Below are positions 45,404 through 56,674 of a stretch of 64,000 nucleotides of DNA, piece after piece. Every line of letters starts with the position of its first letter. The first letter of the stretch is position 1. Position numbers and translations under genes: made by a program. Source of the DNA: Salvia splendens (Eukaryota; Streptophyta; Magnoliopsida; Lamiales; Lamiaceae); assembly GCF_004379255.2 (NCBI RefSeq), contig NC_056037.1, forward strand, positions 15,386,902 to 15,450,901, given 5' to 3'. Under the pieces are notes generated by a model that was not told the DNA's origin, made no database searches, and was given only the letters and a program-made list of their open reading frames with translations.

Positions 45404-46407
45404 GGACTGAGGTTAGCAGTTGATGATCACTAATATTGGGTAGACTCAGATCTACTTGGCTCAGATTCTTCACCCCCTCAATTATACACATTGAATTCAC
45501 ACACGCTCCCAATCCAAATCCTAAAGCCCTCATTGAAGGTCCACCAAAATTCAAGCACTAAACAGCTCAAATCGTTTGCAACAAGAATTTATCAAAAAGG
45601 GGCCAAATCTCAACAGTTAAAGAGTAGAGAGAAAACATTTAAAGCATTTGAAAATTCAATATGCCAATAGCAACACCAAAATCCACACTTTCACACATAT
45701 TCATCCCAAAATAACAAACTTTTATGCCACATAATTGAGCTTTCCAAGCATACTTAAATCCAGATTCAGATACGCATGAAATCGAAAAAAACACAGAAAC
45801 ATCAGATTATTACCTGATAACAGGGGATTCCAACAACACCAGAGCCCTGAACTTTTTATTTTTCTTCTCAAAACCCAAAATTCAAGAAAACCCCGGGAAA
45901 TCCCCCAAACCTTGTGGATCTCTCGTAACCCTCCTTCAATCAAAAACTAATAAATAAATGGTCGTAAAATAGTGCGCTATCCCTCAAAAAAACGGGCTAG
46001 GAAAAAACTAACAAGGGATGATACATAATCCCTAATTCATGCCAATATATCAAGGGGGGAAAAGGGATGATACATTGATGAGAGAGAGAACGAGGGTGGG
46101 AGGAAAGTTTTTGAGAGTTTGGGGATGGTGGAGTTGCCAGGTTCGGGGACACGTGGCGGCTTTCTAGTTATTGGAAATTAAGCATCAATTTATCTTCTAT
46201 AACCGCATATATTCTTTAAATTAGAAGGCTGCCTCTACTAATTCTGTTTCTATTTTATTGGGAATGGAGGCTAATTTTATACGATAAATAATTAGATTGA
46301 CCACAAAATTCTATTCTTTTTACTGTATCATATATTCCCTCAATCAATTAGTGCATCACCCCAATTATAATTAATAATGAGAAATGAGAATATGTTTTAA
46401 CTGAATA
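45404..46407 (-). other. 5' UTR and promoter region of the kinase gene
   Basis: No ORF of note. On the minus strand CCTGTTATCAG followed by GTAATAATC near 45811 looks like a 5' splice site, so a 5'-UTR intron reaching to near 45450 is plausible. The likely transcription start lies between about 45900 and 46130, where GA-rich sequence (AGAGAGAGAACGAGGG) stands. The region 46150-46407 shows nothing further. Confidence 0.45.
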
Positions 46408-46416
46408 TACATTTTA

Positions 46417-47840
46417 GAGTAAAGGGTAAAATTGGTCTTGAACATATGCTCCCTTTACGATTTTGGTCCAAAACTTTATCTTTTGAATTTTTTGATCATG
46501 TACATTTCAAATTGGATCACAATTGATCCTTCATTAACAATTCCGTTAATAATTAACAGTCAACGATTTTAATCACAATTTTGACCAACTTAAGCAATTT
46601 TTATTATTTAATAATCAAATTATTATTTTGTAAATAATATCATAAATTATTTATGATAAATAGAAAATCCTAAATACAAAGTTAGGTTCACTGTCAAACC
46701 ACAATTCCACATTCCCCAATAAAAATATTCATTCTCTTGCATCTATAAAATGCCCCAGAAATCCAAATTCAAATGTGTTGTCTTGTAAACCCCAACAGCA
46801 TACAATGAACACTAAAAACAAAAGAATAAACCCCACATTTTCCCTCACCACCTATAAATTAAATCCCAAGTGACAAGCCACGCACACAAAACAACAACAA
46901 ATTCGAGTTCACTGGTCCACCACAATCCACATTCCCAAAAAAATATTCATACTCATGCATCTATATATAGCCCCAGAATCTCAAATCTAAATTTTCCCAA
47001 AAATATTCATACTCATAAATCTATGTAAAGCCCCAGAATCCAAAATCAAAATTTTTCGCCAACAAGTGAAACCCTAATCACTTTGAAACTGAAACAACTC
47101 TAATCATCTATATGAAATGAGATACATTTTAAAAGCACTTTTAATTAAAATTTCACCTTCACAACAAGCGGTCATGGCCCATACATTACGTCTTGGAAGC
47201 GGTGGAATTTCAGTCGGAGGTGGTTGTTGCGGTAGATTTTGAGAGGCAGGTGGTGGAATTTATGTCGGAGATGGTGGTTGCGGTTGATTCTCAGTAGGAG
47301 GCGGTACTTGAGGTCGATTCTCAGTTGGATTCAATTTTGAGAGGCAGGTGCTCTTCACCTTCCCCCCCCCCTTCTCGTTCTCTTTCTCCATCTAGGGTTT
47401 CTTCGTTCAGCTAATAAACTAGGGTTAGACTACAACAAGCTTAGCTCTCGTTCCGCTGATCGCCGCTCGGAGAACGGCGCCGTCGAAGTGAGAGAGGGAG
47501 AACAGTGCCGTCGAAGTGAGAGAATGAACTTTCGAATTATTGCGTGAACCTATTTCTTACTCTTTCTTTTGTTTTTTAATATTATTTATTTGGTATTTTA
47601 AATCATATATCATTAAAATAATTAAGGTTTTAATTAGGGAGTTGGTAATCACAATTAACATGCTTAAGTTGGTCAAAATTATGATTAAAATCGTTGAGTG
47701 TTAAATATTAACGGAATTGTTAACGGATGACCAATTGTGATCCAATTTGAAATGTACATGACCAATAAATTCAAAAGATAAAGTTTAGGACCAAAATCGT
47801 AAAATGGGCATATGTTCAGGACCATTTTTGGCTTTTACTC
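46417..47840. mobile_element. Mutator-like element with long terminal inverted repeats, Pack-MULE-like (1424 bp)
   Basis: The ends GAGTAAAGGGTAAAATTGGT and, reversed, GAGTAAAAGCCAAAAATGGT open inverted repeats of about 170 bp that pair 46417-46590 with 47665-47840. The 9-bp target duplication TACATTTTA is perfect (46408-46416, 47841-47849), the Mutator signature. No transposase is present. The interior has three copies of a roughly 60-bp unit with ATATTCATACTCATGCATCT (46715-47060). It also has a gene-like 5' end on the minus strand: a pyrimidine-rich leader with two AACCCTAG motifs, ATG at 47391, then a short proline- and glutamine-rich reading. It separates the kinase and XTH genes. Confidence 0.88.
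47262..47391 (-). pseudogene. Gene-like short reading inside the Mutator-like element
   Basis: From ATG 47391 the minus strand encodes about 43 residues beginning MEKENEKGGGK and then a repeating P-T-E-N-x-P-Q-x-P-P-P pattern before TAA. The same repeat type continues in frame after the stop (PPPASQNLPQQPPPTEIPPL) to about 47165. A ten-base C run (G on the minus strand) lies in the coding part. I do not recognise the gene. It could be a captured host exon or a worn MULE-specific gene. Confidence 0.4.
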
Positions 47841-48122
47841 TACATTTTAACTATAATATTACACGAATGATGAATTCATTACTTATAAAATAATTACTCG
47901 TATATTATATACGATCACAAATAAAATTAATGGCAAATTATTTATTTGGGCAATCAGAAACTGTTTGTTTATGATACTTCATTACTAGATAATGTAACAT
48001 ACATCCATACTATTCAGGAATACACATGATACACAGGGAAAAAGTATGAAAGAATTGAGTATATATCTATTGATAATTTGCAGTGAATTTGTAGTGCATC
48101 GTTCATGTGTGTTTAATTTTGT

Positions 48123-49192
48123 TCATGCTGTGGTGTTGATGGTGCATTCTGGAGGGAAGCCTTGTGGGAAGCGCTTAGAATCAGAGCAGTAGTTGTATAT
48201 CATGTAATTCTGCTGCACCCACTTGAGTCTTTCCTGGTTCGTCGAGTCTAATTCTTCGTTCAGCCATGCGTTTGCAGTTGGATCGTTGCTGCAAGAAGAC
48301 GAACCAGACGACCAAACACACGCGTTGGCAACGAAGTTCCTATAGGAGGCCGTGAATGGAGCGTGGCTCCAGTCTGTCTTCACAAGGCCACCTCTCGTCG
48401 CCCAGTCATCTGCGTTCCAGAGGCTCGAGTATATCCTCATTGCCTGGTTTTTCAGATACGCAACGCCTACCGACTCTGGGTTCTTGTATTCTCTGATGGG
48501 AGTGCCATCCACTGAAAATCTGAAACACAACCAAAATATCATGAGTATATTTAATCGAATTTTTAATGTATATTTTACTCTAATATTTTACTTTGTCTTT
48601 CTGTATTTTAACATTTAACATATCAATTTCTTAAATTTCGTGCCGAAAAGAAATGTCTCTTCTACTTACATGATTCTCTGAGGATTCCAAAGGATTGAGT
48701 AGGTGTGGAAGTCCGCTGTCGGGTCGAACCAGAGGTAAAACTGTTGCTCCCTGTTGCCCTTCCCCTGGCTGAACACATTAGTGTGTAGAATGTAAGGGTC
48801 GCCGCTAAGGTTTCCCAGGAACTCGAAATCTATCTCATCGTGCGTCGCCCCTTGAGAAGAGAGCTGCCAAGGAAAAAGAAGAAAAAGAAAAATTAATTTG
48901 AGTGTTGTTTGGTATAAGGAGGATGAAGGCGGGAACTTACGTAGTATGCAGTGACAGTTCCGGCTGAGTTTCCAGGGACGAGTTTGAGCTGCATATCGAT
49001 CTTTCCAAAGAGGTATTCGTTCCTGGACTGGAAGCCGGAGCCTGAAGCCTTGTCGAGGGAGAGGGTGAGAAGCTCGCCGTTGTTGAGGATCTTGGCGCGG
49101 CCGTCGCCCCATGTTATGTCCATGTCTTGGTAGAAGTTGGCAGAGGCTGAAGCAAACAAAGTGATCACCAAAATAGGTATGATAGGTGCCAT
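48123..49192 (-). CDS. Xyloglucan endotransglucosylase/hydrolase (XTH)
   Basis: Three exons: 49192-48941, 48863-48670 and 48519-48123, with GT-AG introns of 77 and 150 bp, giving 280 residues. Residues 1-18 form a signal peptide, so it acts in the cell wall, where XTHs cut and rejoin xyloglucan. The GH16 active site [10 protein letters not shown] is at 92-101: nucleophile E94, D96 and acid/base E98. N102 in NLSGD is the usual N-glycosylation site beside it. The C-terminal XET region (about 190-275) has paired cysteines in NACVW, SSCSN, YNYCSD and PPEC. Length and motifs fit a normal group I/II enzyme with transglucosylase activity. No defect is seen. Confidence 0.95.
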
Positions 49193-49271
49193 TTCACAAG
49201 TTTTGGTACAAAATCTATGTTTTGGTGCTTTCAATTGAGAGATGATTTTTCTAATTGGCAAGTCTATGGGG

Positions 49272-49346
49272 GTTTTATAGTTGTGGAATTGTATAGATTT
49301 TGGTTCAATTTTAGTTGTGGAATTGTATAGATTTTGGTTCAATTTT
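49272..49346 (-). promoter_or_regulatory. XTH core promoter with a 34-bp tandem duplication
   Basis: TATAAAAC on the minus strand (49272-49279) lies about 80 bp before the ATG. Immediately upstream of it a 34-bp unit (AGTTGTGGAATTGTATAGAT plus TTTGGTTCAATTTT on the plus strand) occurs twice without a gap at 49279-49312 and 49313-49346. Any protein site in the unit is therefore doubled at the core promoter. Confidence 0.7.
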
Positions 49347-50129
49347 GGAAGTTTTATAGGAAGCTTCGTTTAGTGGAATGTCAAATCATTTGCATGGTTG
49401 GACGCAGTTGGGGTGGCCAATATCTTCCTTCCTATAGTGTTCGAGTTAATCCAATTTTATTTAATGTTGGGCTAAGTGCTTATTTGACGTATATTGTGCT
49501 ATGGAAAAATAATTATATTCACAATTATTAATCCTATCCATTTCGTTCAGTTATAAACAAACAATGAAAGTAATTAATGTGATTTCTAAAAGTGATTATT
49601 GACAAATTGAAACCGCGTTTGTAAATAAAAAGGTGAAGTAAATAGGTAGGTGGGAAGCTTTGAAATGTGAAATAATCATAGCTGGAAACAGATGTCTAAT
49701 AAAATGAATGGAGATTTGATGATAGAAAATTTGAATTGTGACGAGTGAAGACGTTATTACACGCGGTTTTGAAAGTTTCTACAAATCACTATATGGGAAA
49801 TATCGTCTTTTTCTTTTGTTTTCTTTCTTTCTATTATTATTAAATATTAATTCATATTTCTTGATATTTAAAAAATTTAGATATTTTGGTTGCCTGGAGA
49901 ATGCGCAGTTTGATAATATTGAATTAATTAAAGTTTAGCGTATCGACTGGGAGGAGAAATATGAAAGTGGACATTTTATGGTAACGATTTACTAATATGT
50001 ATTGATTTAATTGAAACAATTTTGAAGTGACTGATAAACCGGCATAACTTTAAATTATATGGTTTGTTGTATTGATCTAGAAGTAGTTGATTTATTTGTG
50101 ATTTTTTGACGATGAATAACCGTGAGATT
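49347..50129. other. XTH upstream region, no gene
   Basis: AT-rich non-coding DNA without recognised elements. The short frames here have no domain features. Confidence 0.5.
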
Positions 50130-52251
50130 TGTCACGCCTGTATTTTCTAAGGATAGAAAACACGGTTGATCGTGACTAAAGGAGGGTTAAAGAAGCGGGA
50201 AAGAAAGGGGAAAACGATACAACTCGACCATAGCTCGAAATAATAGAAGTAACTTGAATAAAATCAGAGTATCATCTCAACAATTGACAACTCAAAGGAA
50301 TACAATATCTCATCTAGGGGTGAGCAAAAAAATCGGAAACCGAATATCCGAACCGAACCAAACCGAAATTTTGAAATTCGGTTCGGTTTTTTCAGTTTTT
50401 TCGGTTCGGTTCGGTTTTAAAAATAAAAAAATTTTGGTTTTTCGGTTCAATTCGGTTCGGGCGAAGAAAAAAACCGAAAAACCGAATTATATATATATTC
50501 TATTAATTTAATATATTATATTATATATAATATATATATATATATATATTCTTTTAATAGTATATTCTACTATATAATATACATTATATGTATTATTAAT
50601 TTTATATTATATATAAATATTCTATTAGTATATATAAAATAAAATAAAATACACATATATAAATATATATTTATATTATATTTATTTTTTTCAGATTTTC
50701 CGAGTTTTTTCGGGTTTTTTCGGGTTTTTCGGTTTTGTTCGGGTTTTTCGGTTTTTTAAGTTCGGTTTTCGGTTTTTCAGTTTCGGTTTTTCGGTTTTTC
50801 GAGTTCGGTTCGGTTTGGATTTTGAACTAAATTCGGGTTTTCGGTTTTGGTTCGGTTTTGGCAAAAAACCAAACCGAAACCTGAATGCACACCCCTAATC
50901 TCATCAATATACGAACTCAAAAGAAACAACATTCAGCGGAAGCATTCGAGAGAAGAATAATATTATGTATGAATACACAATATATTCGGAACATTCTATT
51001 TGCACATAGGGAAAACACATGTAGGGCTGAGTACTTGATGCACTCAATGGACTCATGCCGAAAACATTTTATAAAAAGTATTTATCATGCCACCATCGAG
51101 TGACCTCGGGGTTTTAACTTTGAAAAATGCCCGAGACACTGAAATAATTTCCATTGCAAAAGTCGACTGATCAGTCATTTTCCCATAGATGTCTACCATA
51201 TATGATCCATTGATGACCAGTAATGTGGCCACATTCCAAGTCACTAGACCGGCCAACTAGAAAGATGGCACACGATCTCCATAGGTGTACACTAGCCTGA
51301 GTAGGGACTTACTCCCTAGTCAGACCCGAATTCGATTATCCATTGATGGCAAAAGCCTCATCAGATAGGTTCCATAGAAAAACAAAACACAGCATGACAA
51401 ATATATTTCACATCATTTGAAAAATAAACTGCTAAGGACATAGTCCTTATTTAAAAAGAAAACCCTAACTCCTTAATCACTTTCTGCTCCAACCACAAAC
51501 GACGTGCAAAAGTTCAACCTTTTTAGAATAATATGATATGCTAAAATTAGACTTTGCAAAAGTAACTTAATTTTAAAATGATGCATGCATCCTACCTGCG
51601 CATGCTCAAATTATCCTTCATAGAGAAAACTTCGTATAATAAACTCAGCCAAACGACAGACTTGGATATAATAAATCAGATTAATCAATTAAACACAAAA
51701 CTCCCAAACGTAACTGATTTTCTCGATCGTCACTAGAGTGAACCAGGCCAAGTATTTAAATTCTCAACATTATAAATTTCTATTATTTAATAAACTAGAT
51801 CAGCTCAATAAACAAAACAAAAAAGGAATAGTAACTTAATATACCCCATCCCATCCCATGATGTAAATTGTGAAGCATGTGGAATATATCTCTACGTAAA
51901 ACACATTTGGCTGATTATATTCCTCTTTTTTAGGGTGGTGGAGAGATTTGAGGTTTTTTAGGGTGGTGGAGAGATTTGAGGTAACTACCGTGGATTTGAA
52001 GAGTGGTAGATATCTTTGGACAGAAATTGAAAAGTAAGAGGGCTGATTTTGGGCTCAAACAAAAAGTGGGTTCTCTAAACAAAAGAATTGGGCTTTCAAA
52101 GAATTAAAAAAAATCCTAGCTCAAATTCAATAATAAAAACTCCAGCCCATTTCATCAACAATCCAGAAGAATTGTAGGAAAAATTTTTAGGTACATAAAC
52201 GACGTCCTTTCAAGAACAAATAAAAAGGTAGAAAAAGTCGGGGTGTTTACA
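50130..52251. mobile_element. Solo LTR of a gypsy-type element, with nested hAT MITE
   Basis: It starts TGTCACGCCTGTATTTTC and ends GTCGGGGTGTTTACA, with TG...CA ends. The 5-bp duplication AGATT is perfect on both sides (50125-50129, 52252-52256). No internal domain remains, so this is a solo LTR left by recombination between two LTRs. Without the MITE at 50315-50897 and its duplication it is about 1.53 kb. The TGTCACGCC start is common in plant gypsy chromovirus LTRs. The lineage is inferred from that only. Confidence 0.88.
50315..50897. mobile_element. hAT-type MITE inside the solo LTR (583 bp)
   Basis: The ends are TAGGGGTGAGC and, reversed, TAGGGGTGTGC. The 8-bp duplication ATCTCATC is perfect (50307-50314, 50898-50905). 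The interior is filled with TTCGGTTCGG and GGTTTTTCGG-type repeats around an AT-rich core of about 200 bp. Confidence 0.9.
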
Positions 52252-53503
52252 AGATTATTGGTTTGATTTGGTGACTTTTGGCGGGAATTCAACTGTTAAG
52301 TAGTATATGTTGATATTATGTAGAAATTTTTGCCTCTTTAATTGTAGATTATAATGGGTACTAGTTAAAGCAAATCGGATTTAATTGAATATCCGTATTA
52401 TGTAGTACTCAGTTATTGAATTGGGTATTGACATTGGCTGAAATCCCATTTCCGGAATTCCTCAATGAAAAATAGGCATTGTTGTAAAACATGTAAATGT
52501 AGATAATTGACACACAATAAACATCGGTAGATAATATGATATTACTCACTTGAAAGTAGTATATTTTAGATGATCTATGTTATTAATAGGGCTTTTGTAT
52601 ATTATGCACTATTTATTAGCACTAAAAATACCTGCAAGTTTACAGGGTAGAACTAGTATAGCTAAAGGTCAGTACCGGGATATCGAACACAGGGAATAAG
52701 ATTGCAACTGACTATCATATACTAAGCGTCATATACTATCTAGAGACACGGAGTTTTGGGTTTTGGTTTTATAAACTAGACATAAATATAAACAAATATA
52801 AAAACAAAACAATACAAAGCAGGCTAAAGAAAGTCGAGTTTTAGGATCCAACTACTACGACCTAGTGATGATTAATCTCACAGAACCTTTACCTTTATGT
52901 GTCTCCAGGATTATTAGGAAAGTCGCGATTTTCAGATAAACCATCTCTCAAGTGCACATATCCAGTAGATTAGATTCTAACTATCAAAGTCTCCTTCCAA
53001 TAGATTAGATTCTAACTACTTAAGTTCCTAAGACTCAAGTCCTCACAAAGGGTCCCCTCTCTCGAGCGCAGATAAACCTATGTGTTGTACTCGTTCCTCT
53101 TACCACGTAAAACTAGCTATCTCTCGATTAATCTAGTTAAACGGACATAGTTCTAAAGTTGGTCAGACAAAAGAACAATAAAAGCACGAGAACAAGCAAA
53201 ACAATCACAAGAGCTAGGAAAATGTTCAATTCAATAAATCAAAACATGTTCATAATAGTCTTCACCAAAAAATCTAAAAATGATGTTTAATTACTCATAG
53301 ACAAGTAGTAAAATCAATAATAAAAGTACTAGACATGAAAGAAATTGATAAAACCCAAGGTTGAATCTTCAATCTTCAGTCTTCTCTTGCATGGATCTGC
53401 AGAGCTCCACTCCAATGGAAGATGGATGAATTATGTATGGAATATGGAATGGAAGAAAGTGCAGAGAGAGAGTAGGATTGGAGGCTCTGAGATGGGGATT
53501 ATA

Positions 53504-53987
53504 AATTAGGTTTAGGAGTATTTATAGGCTAGAAAAAGGGTTAGTCTTGGTTATTTTCGTGCCCTACAAGAAATGAGAGAGATTTGGTTTCACAATTTAA
53601 TAATTTATTCTCTTTCTTGAATTTCCGCCCAAATTTCCGTCAGCTTTGACTACATTGCGCAATGTTCGTAGAATTGTAATAACTTTCTCTACAGAACTCC
53701 GATTGAGACGTTTAAGATATCCACGCGAAGCTATTTCAAAGACGAAGAGAATGACATGTAGTAAGCACTGATTGGACTTCAAACTTGCTAGCAGAATGAG
53801 CTCGAACAGAGGCTGCTACACCTTAACCTTTTTGCATCTTTTTTCTATCTTTTTCTATCATTTATCAACAAACACATTCAAAATACCAAATGTATAATAT
53901 ATGCAATTTAAGAACATAATTTGTATGATTGACATTTAAAGTTAGTCAAAACTAGCCCTTAAAAATATGCAAAATCCGTGTTTGTCA
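53504..53987 (-). repeat. 484-bp direct repeat, copy 1 (LTR part)
   Basis: Equal in length to 54312-54795 and nearly identical, with about a dozen or more scattered base changes. It is the start of the LTR on the minus strand. Frames within it repeat in both copies and are not genes. Confidence 0.9.
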
Positions 53988-54311
53988 ACTCTCCCAAACT
54001 TAATTATTTGTTTGTCCTCAAACAAAACAAGAGAAAAACTAATAAAGAAACACGGATGCTAAGAACTAGACTTCATAGTTGCCTCAAAAATTGTAACAAG
54101 AAATAAAGAGTTTGACAAGAACACAAATCAAATCAAGCAAAGCTTATTAGTGCATTTTCATTACTAGCTCGTTGATCACCTTGAAGTACATGCGCTCACA
54201 AGTGTTTAAAAGTTTGTCTATCACTCACTCACAAAGTGTACATTGGAAAAAGTGTATGCTCTCAGATCATGCAACATGCAAAGTTTACCATAGGCTTGCT
54301 CGAAGTCTATG

Positions 54312-54795
54312 AATTAGGTTTAGGAGTATTTATAGGCTAGAAAAAGGATTAGTCTTGGTTATTTTCGTGCCCTACAAGAAATGAGAGAGATTTGGTTTCA
54401 CAATTTAATAATTTATTCTCGTTCTTGAATTTCCGCCCAAATTTCCGTCAGCTTTGACTGCATTGCGCAATGTTCGTAGAATTGTAATAACTTTCTCTGC
54501 AGAACTCCGATTTAGACGTTTAAGGTATCCACGCGAAGCTATTTTGAAGACGAAGAGAATGACATGTAGTAAGCACTGATTGGACTTCAAAATTGCTGGC
54601 AGAATGAGCTCGAAAAGAGGCTGCTACACCTTGGCCTTTTTGCATCTTTTTTCTATCTTTTTCTATCATTTATCAACAAACACATTCAAAATACCAAATG
54701 TATAATATATGCAATTTAAGAACATAATTTGCATGATTGACATTTAAAACTAGTCAAATCTAGCCCTTAAAAATATGCAAAATCCGTGTTTGTCA
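54312..54795 (-). repeat. 484-bp direct repeat, copy 2 (LTR part)
   Basis: The second copy of the LTR start. It breaks off at AATTAGG (54312), where it joins the internal remnant. This is the scar of the deletion. Confidence 0.9.
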
Positions 54796-55019
54796 GTATA
54801 ACAATTTACATTAAATTTGGATAAATTTGAACATTATAGAAGAGAGAAAATAAAATTTAATAGGGGCTTGAGCCCCCTTGTGTCTCTTAATGTGGATCCG
54901 CCGATGCTCCCGGGTGCAAGAGATTGATATCGGGATCGAGTAGAACAAAGAATCGATCTGTCCACTTAGAAGATAAAGATGAAAACATGTGACCAGACCT
55001 AGTTCAGCATGGCCGCACC
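54796..55019. other. Spacer with a hAT-like terminus
   Basis: Reversed, CATCGGCGGATCCACATTAA at about 54885-54904 resembles the ends of the hAT elements at 16428 and 55020. The other end of that element was not found. No gene. Confidence 0.4.
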
Positions 55020-55194
55020 CAGGGGCGGATCTAGTAGGGGAGGATAAGGGGCATTTGCCCCTCCTCAATATAATTCATGGAATAATTTTTAAAAAAAATT
55101 GATTTCCTTTATAAATTCCACACCTCAAACTTTTAAAATTTCTTCTTAGATATATTTTTGCTCCTGTCAAAATGAAATCTTGGCTCCGCCCATG
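55020..55194. mobile_element. hAT-type MITE (175 bp)
   Basis: Ends CAGGGGCGGATC and, reversed, CATGGGCGGAGC; the 8-bp duplication GCCGCACC is perfect (55012-55019, 55195-55202). No coding capacity. Confidence 0.9.
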
Positions 55195-55388
55195 GCCGCA
55201 CCTGCACCATAGGCCTAACCGCCGAAACCTCCAAGTAGCCTTAGCCCTTAGGTGCGCATATGCCTCTAAAAGAGTCTCTTGATGACTATGAAGAAATGGG
55301 AGCTCGGAAGGTTGAGCAACCGGAGACCATATCAAAGTTACATCATGGTTTAGTTCCTTTTTGTTTTTTATATACTTAGAAATTAGAA

Positions 55389-55544
55389 GGCAAAATACAT
55401 CCTTAAATCCTTGTATTTTGATTGTTTATTTTAATAGTTCCTTATATAACTTTTTCATTTTAATAAGTCATTGTACTTTTATATTCGATATATTCCAATC
55501 CTTATTTGACGGAACCGTTAATTTTTCCGTTATAAAATAACACA

Positions 55545-55610
<66 letters not shown>

Positions 55611-56044
55611 CTTAGTTGGAAAATATGAAATAACATAAATATTAAAAAAAAGATAAAAACAAAAACAAAAAAAAATAAAAAAATTCTAAATCGTTGTTTG
55701 ATTATTTGAAGTTTGAATATTAATTTATATTTGGAACCAATTACTTTATTCTTTATCTTTTTTAAAAGAATTTCAAATCGTTAAAGAAATTTGTTGTTTG
55801 ATTCTTTATCTTTTCTTTATATTTATGTTATGTTCATATTTTCCAACTAGGATATTAGGTGGAATATATTTAAATAATTAACATATGATGTGTTATTTTA
55901 TAACGGAAAAGTTAATGGTCCCGTTAAATAAGGATTGGAATATATCGAATATAAAAGTAAAAGAACGTATTAAAACAAAAAAATTGTATAAGGACCTATT
56001 GAAATAAACAATAAAAGTACAAGGATTTAAGGATGTGATTTGCG
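55389..56044. mobile_element. Fold-back Mutator-like element (656 bp)
   Basis: Two inverted arms of about 250-280 bp (55389 to about 55660, and about 55790 to 56044) flank a short A-rich centre. Ends: GGCAAAATACATCCTTAAAT and, reversed, CGCAAATCACATCCTTAAAT. The flanks AAATTAGAA and TAATTAGAA agree in eight of nine bases, fitting a 9-bp target duplication. The left arm holds a (CA)n(TA)n microsatellite at 55546-55606 that the right arm lacks. Confidence 0.8.
55546..55606. repeat. (CA)n(TA)n microsatellite
   Basis: About 16 CA units followed by about 14 TA units, in the left arm of the fold-back element. Confidence 0.95.
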
Positions 56045-56053
56045 TAATTAGAA

Positions 56054-56671
56054 TTGTAACACAAGCATGCAGTAAATATTTATTCGTAGATTAACAAATA
56101 AGAATACATGCATAATAAGTCTAGCCCAAAGGTCATTTCTTTTACCATTAATCATTTTCTGTTTTAGTTTTTACTACCACTACTACTAGTATTTAATATT
56201 TTACTTAATTTATTTTGCCCGTAACAGTTGTTGTGACCAATCCACCCAACTTTTCAAAACACTCACCGATCGAAGAGAAAATGAGAAGAGACTTCTGAAT
56301 TCTTGTCGATGGATTGTGTACTAAGTACTAACAGCCATCTATATGAGTATATAGATTTTGGGTGATCTAAACCAATTAAAAAGAGAAAATCTAAAATATG
56401 ATAATATGATTCTGAATTTATATCATACTCCATATCAATCATACCACAACTCATCTTTTACGAAGAGCACTCCAAGATTTGTGTGCTTTATAATTGATAC
56501 TATTATGCATTGGAAAATTTATACCATGCGTATACATTGACATGCATAGTTTGAATTAGTCAAATTCAAACCTAATACCTGGACACACAAAAATCACAAC
56601 AAAATTATTTACTATATATATTCATCAATAAAAAAAATAAAACATGAAATTTTAATATCCAACAAAACAAC
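56054..56671. other. Intergenic stretch, no gene
   Basis: AT-rich, no open frame with domain features and no repeat with clear ends. Confidence 0.55.
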
Positions 56672-56674
56672 ATG

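Larger units (their letters stand above)
52602..54795 (-). mobile_element. LTR retrotransposon with most of its interior deleted
   Basis: On the minus strand: the first 484 bp of a 5' LTR (54795-54312, starting TGACAAACACGG), then 324 bp of the interior ending in a GAGGACAAACAAATAATTAAG-type tract near the 3' LTR, then a complete 3' LTR (53987-52602, about 1.39 kb). The deletion removed R-U5, primer site, gag and pol. GTATA occurs at both flanks (52597-52601, 54796-54800), but the LTR end would then read GCATAA and not CA, so the left boundary is uncertain by a few bases. A TATA box (CCTATAAATACTCC) lies in each LTR copy near 53520 and 54330. The tract type suggests an Athila- or Ogre-like element. 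Confidence 0.75.

Noticed and set aside
53597..53782. 61-codon frame also present at 54405-54590
   Set aside because: The duplication comes from the LTR repeat; no start context or domain supports a gene.
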